A DNA stretch of 64,000 nucleotides. Source: Aliishimia sp965656085. GTDB lineage: Bacteria > Pseudomonadota > Alphaproteobacteria > Rhodobacterales > Rhodobacteraceae. Below, piece after piece: positions 62,276 through 64,000 of this stretch. The position numbers were made by a program, and so were the translations under genes. The stretch lies in contig CBFHJA010000006.1 of assembly GCA_965656085.1 (NCBI GenBank), positions 1 through 64,000 on the forward strand, given 5' to 3'. Positions within the stretch are counted from its first letter, which is position 1. Each line of letters opens with the position of its first letter. The notes below the pieces were generated by a model. That model saw only the letters and a program-made list of their open reading frames with translations, was not told the origin of the DNA and did not search any database.

Positions 62276-64000
62276 TCATCCGGCTTGTTTCATCTCGCCA
62301 GCATCGCGGCGAACCAGCCCAATGTCGTGGAGGATGGTGAAGACAGCAGGCGTGACGAACAGGGTGAGCAACGTCGCCGATGTCAGGCCAAAGGCCAGGC
62401 TGACCACGATGGGACGCAGGAATTGCGCCTGTGTCGATTGCTCCATCAACAGCGGGGCCAGCCCGATAACCGTTGTGAGCGCTGTCAGAAAAATGGCGCG
62501 GAAGCGCTCCGTGATGGCGGTGACCGCCGCGTCCGGCATTGCTTTGCCCGCCTCGAAATGGCCCTTGGTGAATTCGACCAGCAGGATCGCGTTGTTCACC
62601 ACCACCCCGGCGAGTGTTGCAAGCCCGACAAAGCTGGGAAGGGACAGTTGCAGGCCAAGCGCAGTATGGCCCCACATCACACCCACAAGGCCCAGTGGCA
62701 CCGCCGCCAGCACCGCAAGCGGCTGCGTGAAGCTTCTGAACTGGAAGGCAAGGATCAGGACCACCCCGGCCATGCCCATGCCAAGGTTGCGTGCAAGCGA
62801 GGTGCCGGTCGTCGCGGCGTCTTGTGCCTCTCCCGCGACGATGACGGTGATGCCGGGATGCTGTTGCGATAAGCCGGGCAGAAAGTCCGAGCGCATCGCG
62901 GCGATCAATTCGCGCGCGTTGGCGACGGCTGGATTGATCGACCCGCTTACGCGCACGCTGCGCACGCCGTCGATCCGCCGGATCGCCGCATAGCCGCGTG
63001 TCTGTTCGCTTTGCGTCACGGCAGACAGGGGAACCTGCGCGCCGTTGCCCGAGGTGACGCGGAGCGCCGCGAGATCGGCTGCGTCATTTCGCTCGGCTGC
63101 GGCAACGCGCGCGATCACGTCCAGCCCGCCGAACGCGTCTTGGATCTCCAGCCCGGTATCGCCCCGCAGCGCGGCGCGCAGAATGGTTGCCACGCCTTGC
63201 GCATCGACCCCAAGCGCTGAGGCCATCGCCGAGTCGAGCCGGACCACCTGTTCCGGTTTGCCGGGCTTGAGATCGGTCTGCACGTCGCGCACTCCGGGAA
63301 ACCCGAGGAAGAAGCGCCGCAGCTTGCGCCCGGCTTCATCCAGTTCGGCCAGATCCGGCCCTTGCAACAGGATGTCGATCGGCTTGCCGCCGGGCCCGCG
63401 CTCACGGTCGGTGAAGCGCAGCGCGACCATGTCGGGCAGCGGCCCGGTCAGTTGCCGCCAGCGGTCGACGATGTGATCCAGTTCCGTGGCGCGCGTGCCG
63501 GCTGGCAGAAGCTCGGCACTGATGGTCGCCAGATGCCCGCCACTCTCTGCCGGGGCGTCCGGATTGTTGCCGAAAGACACGGTCACGGACTGGATAAGGG
63601 GCTGCTCCTCTGGCTGGTTCGGCGTTTCCTCGGCGTTCAGCGCCTCAAGCGCGTCAAGCGCCCGGGCGACGCGCGCTTCGGTCCGCGGCAGCGGTGTGCC
63701 CTGCGGCAAAAGCAGCCGTGCCTCGACCGTGTCGCTTTCGAGGCTGGGAAAACTCTGGAATTTCAGCGCCCCGGTCGCCACGGGCACAAAGGCCGTAATA
63801 AGAAGCGCAGCCGCCAGTCCCAGCGTCAGGTAGCGAAACCGCAAGGCCACCCGCGCAACTGGAAGAACGATCCGCGCCAGAAGCGCATCGAACGCGCCGT
63901 TGGCAGCCCGCGTCACGGCGTTGTCGGCCATCGGGCGATGCAGCGCGTGCGCGAGGTGGTGCGGCAGGATCAGGAAGGCTTCGATCAGGCTGATCACGAG
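62276..64000 (-). CDS. RND-family efflux transporter, C-terminal part (runs off the window end)
   Basis: 574 residues visible, open to the right edge; full-length RND pumps have about 1000-1050, so roughly the N-terminal 45% is missing. Visible: a membrane helix near the start (LTLGLAAALLITAFVPVA), a large periplasmic domain (PSLESDTVEARLLLPQGTP, RERGPGGKPIDILLQGPD), then five to six membrane helices including GMGMAGVVLILAFQFRSF and the GVVVNNAILLVEF segment, ending in TLLTLFVTPAVFTILHDIG. An inner-membrane proton-driven exporter, probably of the AcrB-like HAE type. Substrate unknown; adaptor genes would lie outside the window. Confidence 0.93.
   Translation of the reverse strand, partial: LVISLIEAFLILPHHLAHALHRPMADNAVTRAANGAFDALLARIVLPVARVALRFRYLTLGLAAALLITAFVPVATGALKFQSFPSLESDTVEARLLLPQGTPLPRTEARVARALDALEALNAEETPNQPEEQPLIQSVTVSFGNNPDAPAESGGHLATISAELLPAGTRATELDHIVDRWRQLTGPLPDMVALRFTDRERGPGGKPIDILLQGPDLAELDEAGRKLRRFFLGFPGVRDVQTDLKPGKPEQVVRLDSAMASALGVDAQGVATILRAALRGDTGLEIQDAFGGLDVIARVAAAERNDAADLAALRVTSGNGAQVPLSAVTQSEQTRGYAAIRRIDGVRSVRVSGSINPAVANARELIAAMRSDFLPGLSQQHPGITVIVAGEAQDAATTGTSLARNLGMGMAGVVLILAFQFRSFTQPLAVLAAVPLGLVGVMWGHTALGLQLSLPSFVGLATLAGVVVNNAILLVEFTKGHFEAGKAMPDAAVTAITERFRAIFLTALTTVIGLAPLLMEQSTQAQFLRPIVVSLAFGLTSATLLTLFVTPAVFTILHDIGLVRRDAGEMKQAG

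Overview
This window looks like a chromosomal segment of a high-GC alphaproteobacterium of the Rhodobacterales (Roseobacter/Rhodobacter type). The evidence is the gene content and order (rimP-nusA-ylxR-infB; mutT-argJ-parvulin divergent from secA; dnaK-dnaJ-GNAT-radC), the protein style, and a bacterial voltage-gated sodium channel of the kind known from marine Roseobacters. No tRNA, rRNA, CRISPR array or insertion sequence was seen.

About 1-35 kb is one large type VI secretion (T6SS) locus. A leftward arm (1-3.1 kb) carries a partial FHA-domain protein, a DUF6931-like protein and a proline-rich modular orphan. A rightward arm starts after a 360-bp divergent control region with a long dyad. 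It reads tssA-tssB-tssC-hcp-tagJ-tssE-tssF-tssG-clpV, then an accessory block (two Lys-rich helical orphans, a NaChBac-type sodium channel, a 1590-residue sheath fusion and a 97-residue orphan), then vgrG-DUF6931-PAAR-tagH-tssK-tssL-tssM-tagF-pppA. Many junctions are ATGA/TGATG overlaps, so it is probably one or a few long transcripts. Inner tube (Hcp), sheath (TssB/C), baseplate (TssA/E/F/G/K), spike (VgrG/PAAR), recycling ATPase (ClpV), membrane complex (TssL/M) and post-translational control (FHA/TagF/PppA) are all present. TssJ and a PpkA kinase are not seen here. A membrane-anchored M15 peptidase with its own promoter and a SAM methyltransferase follow.

The most unusual gene is at 17381-22153. 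It fuses a second, nearly canonical TssB to a second TssB-like domain plus a C-terminally shortened TssC-like domain, through about 870 residues of acidic repeats. At the DNA level part of that linker is a 297-bp tandem repeat. It sits beside the complete stand-alone tssB and tssC, immediately after the sodium channel gene.

From 37 to 58 kb the content is housekeeping: ubiG, a prolyl iminopeptidase and a short solute-binding protein, the rimP-nusA-ylxR-infB operon with a terminator just before rimP, a tiny unlisted gene facing infB, mutT-argJ-parvulin, secA, two secreted/envelope proteins, radC, GNAT, dnaJ and dnaK.

From 58.4 kb onward there is alkB, then a 2.7-kb islet (MFS transporter, SnoaL-like protein, LuxR-GAF regulator) bounded by two 245-bp imperfect direct repeats. 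These repeats contain the 3' end of alkB and its downstream spacer. The LuxR-GAF gene appears cut off by the second copy. The window ends inside an RND efflux pump gene.
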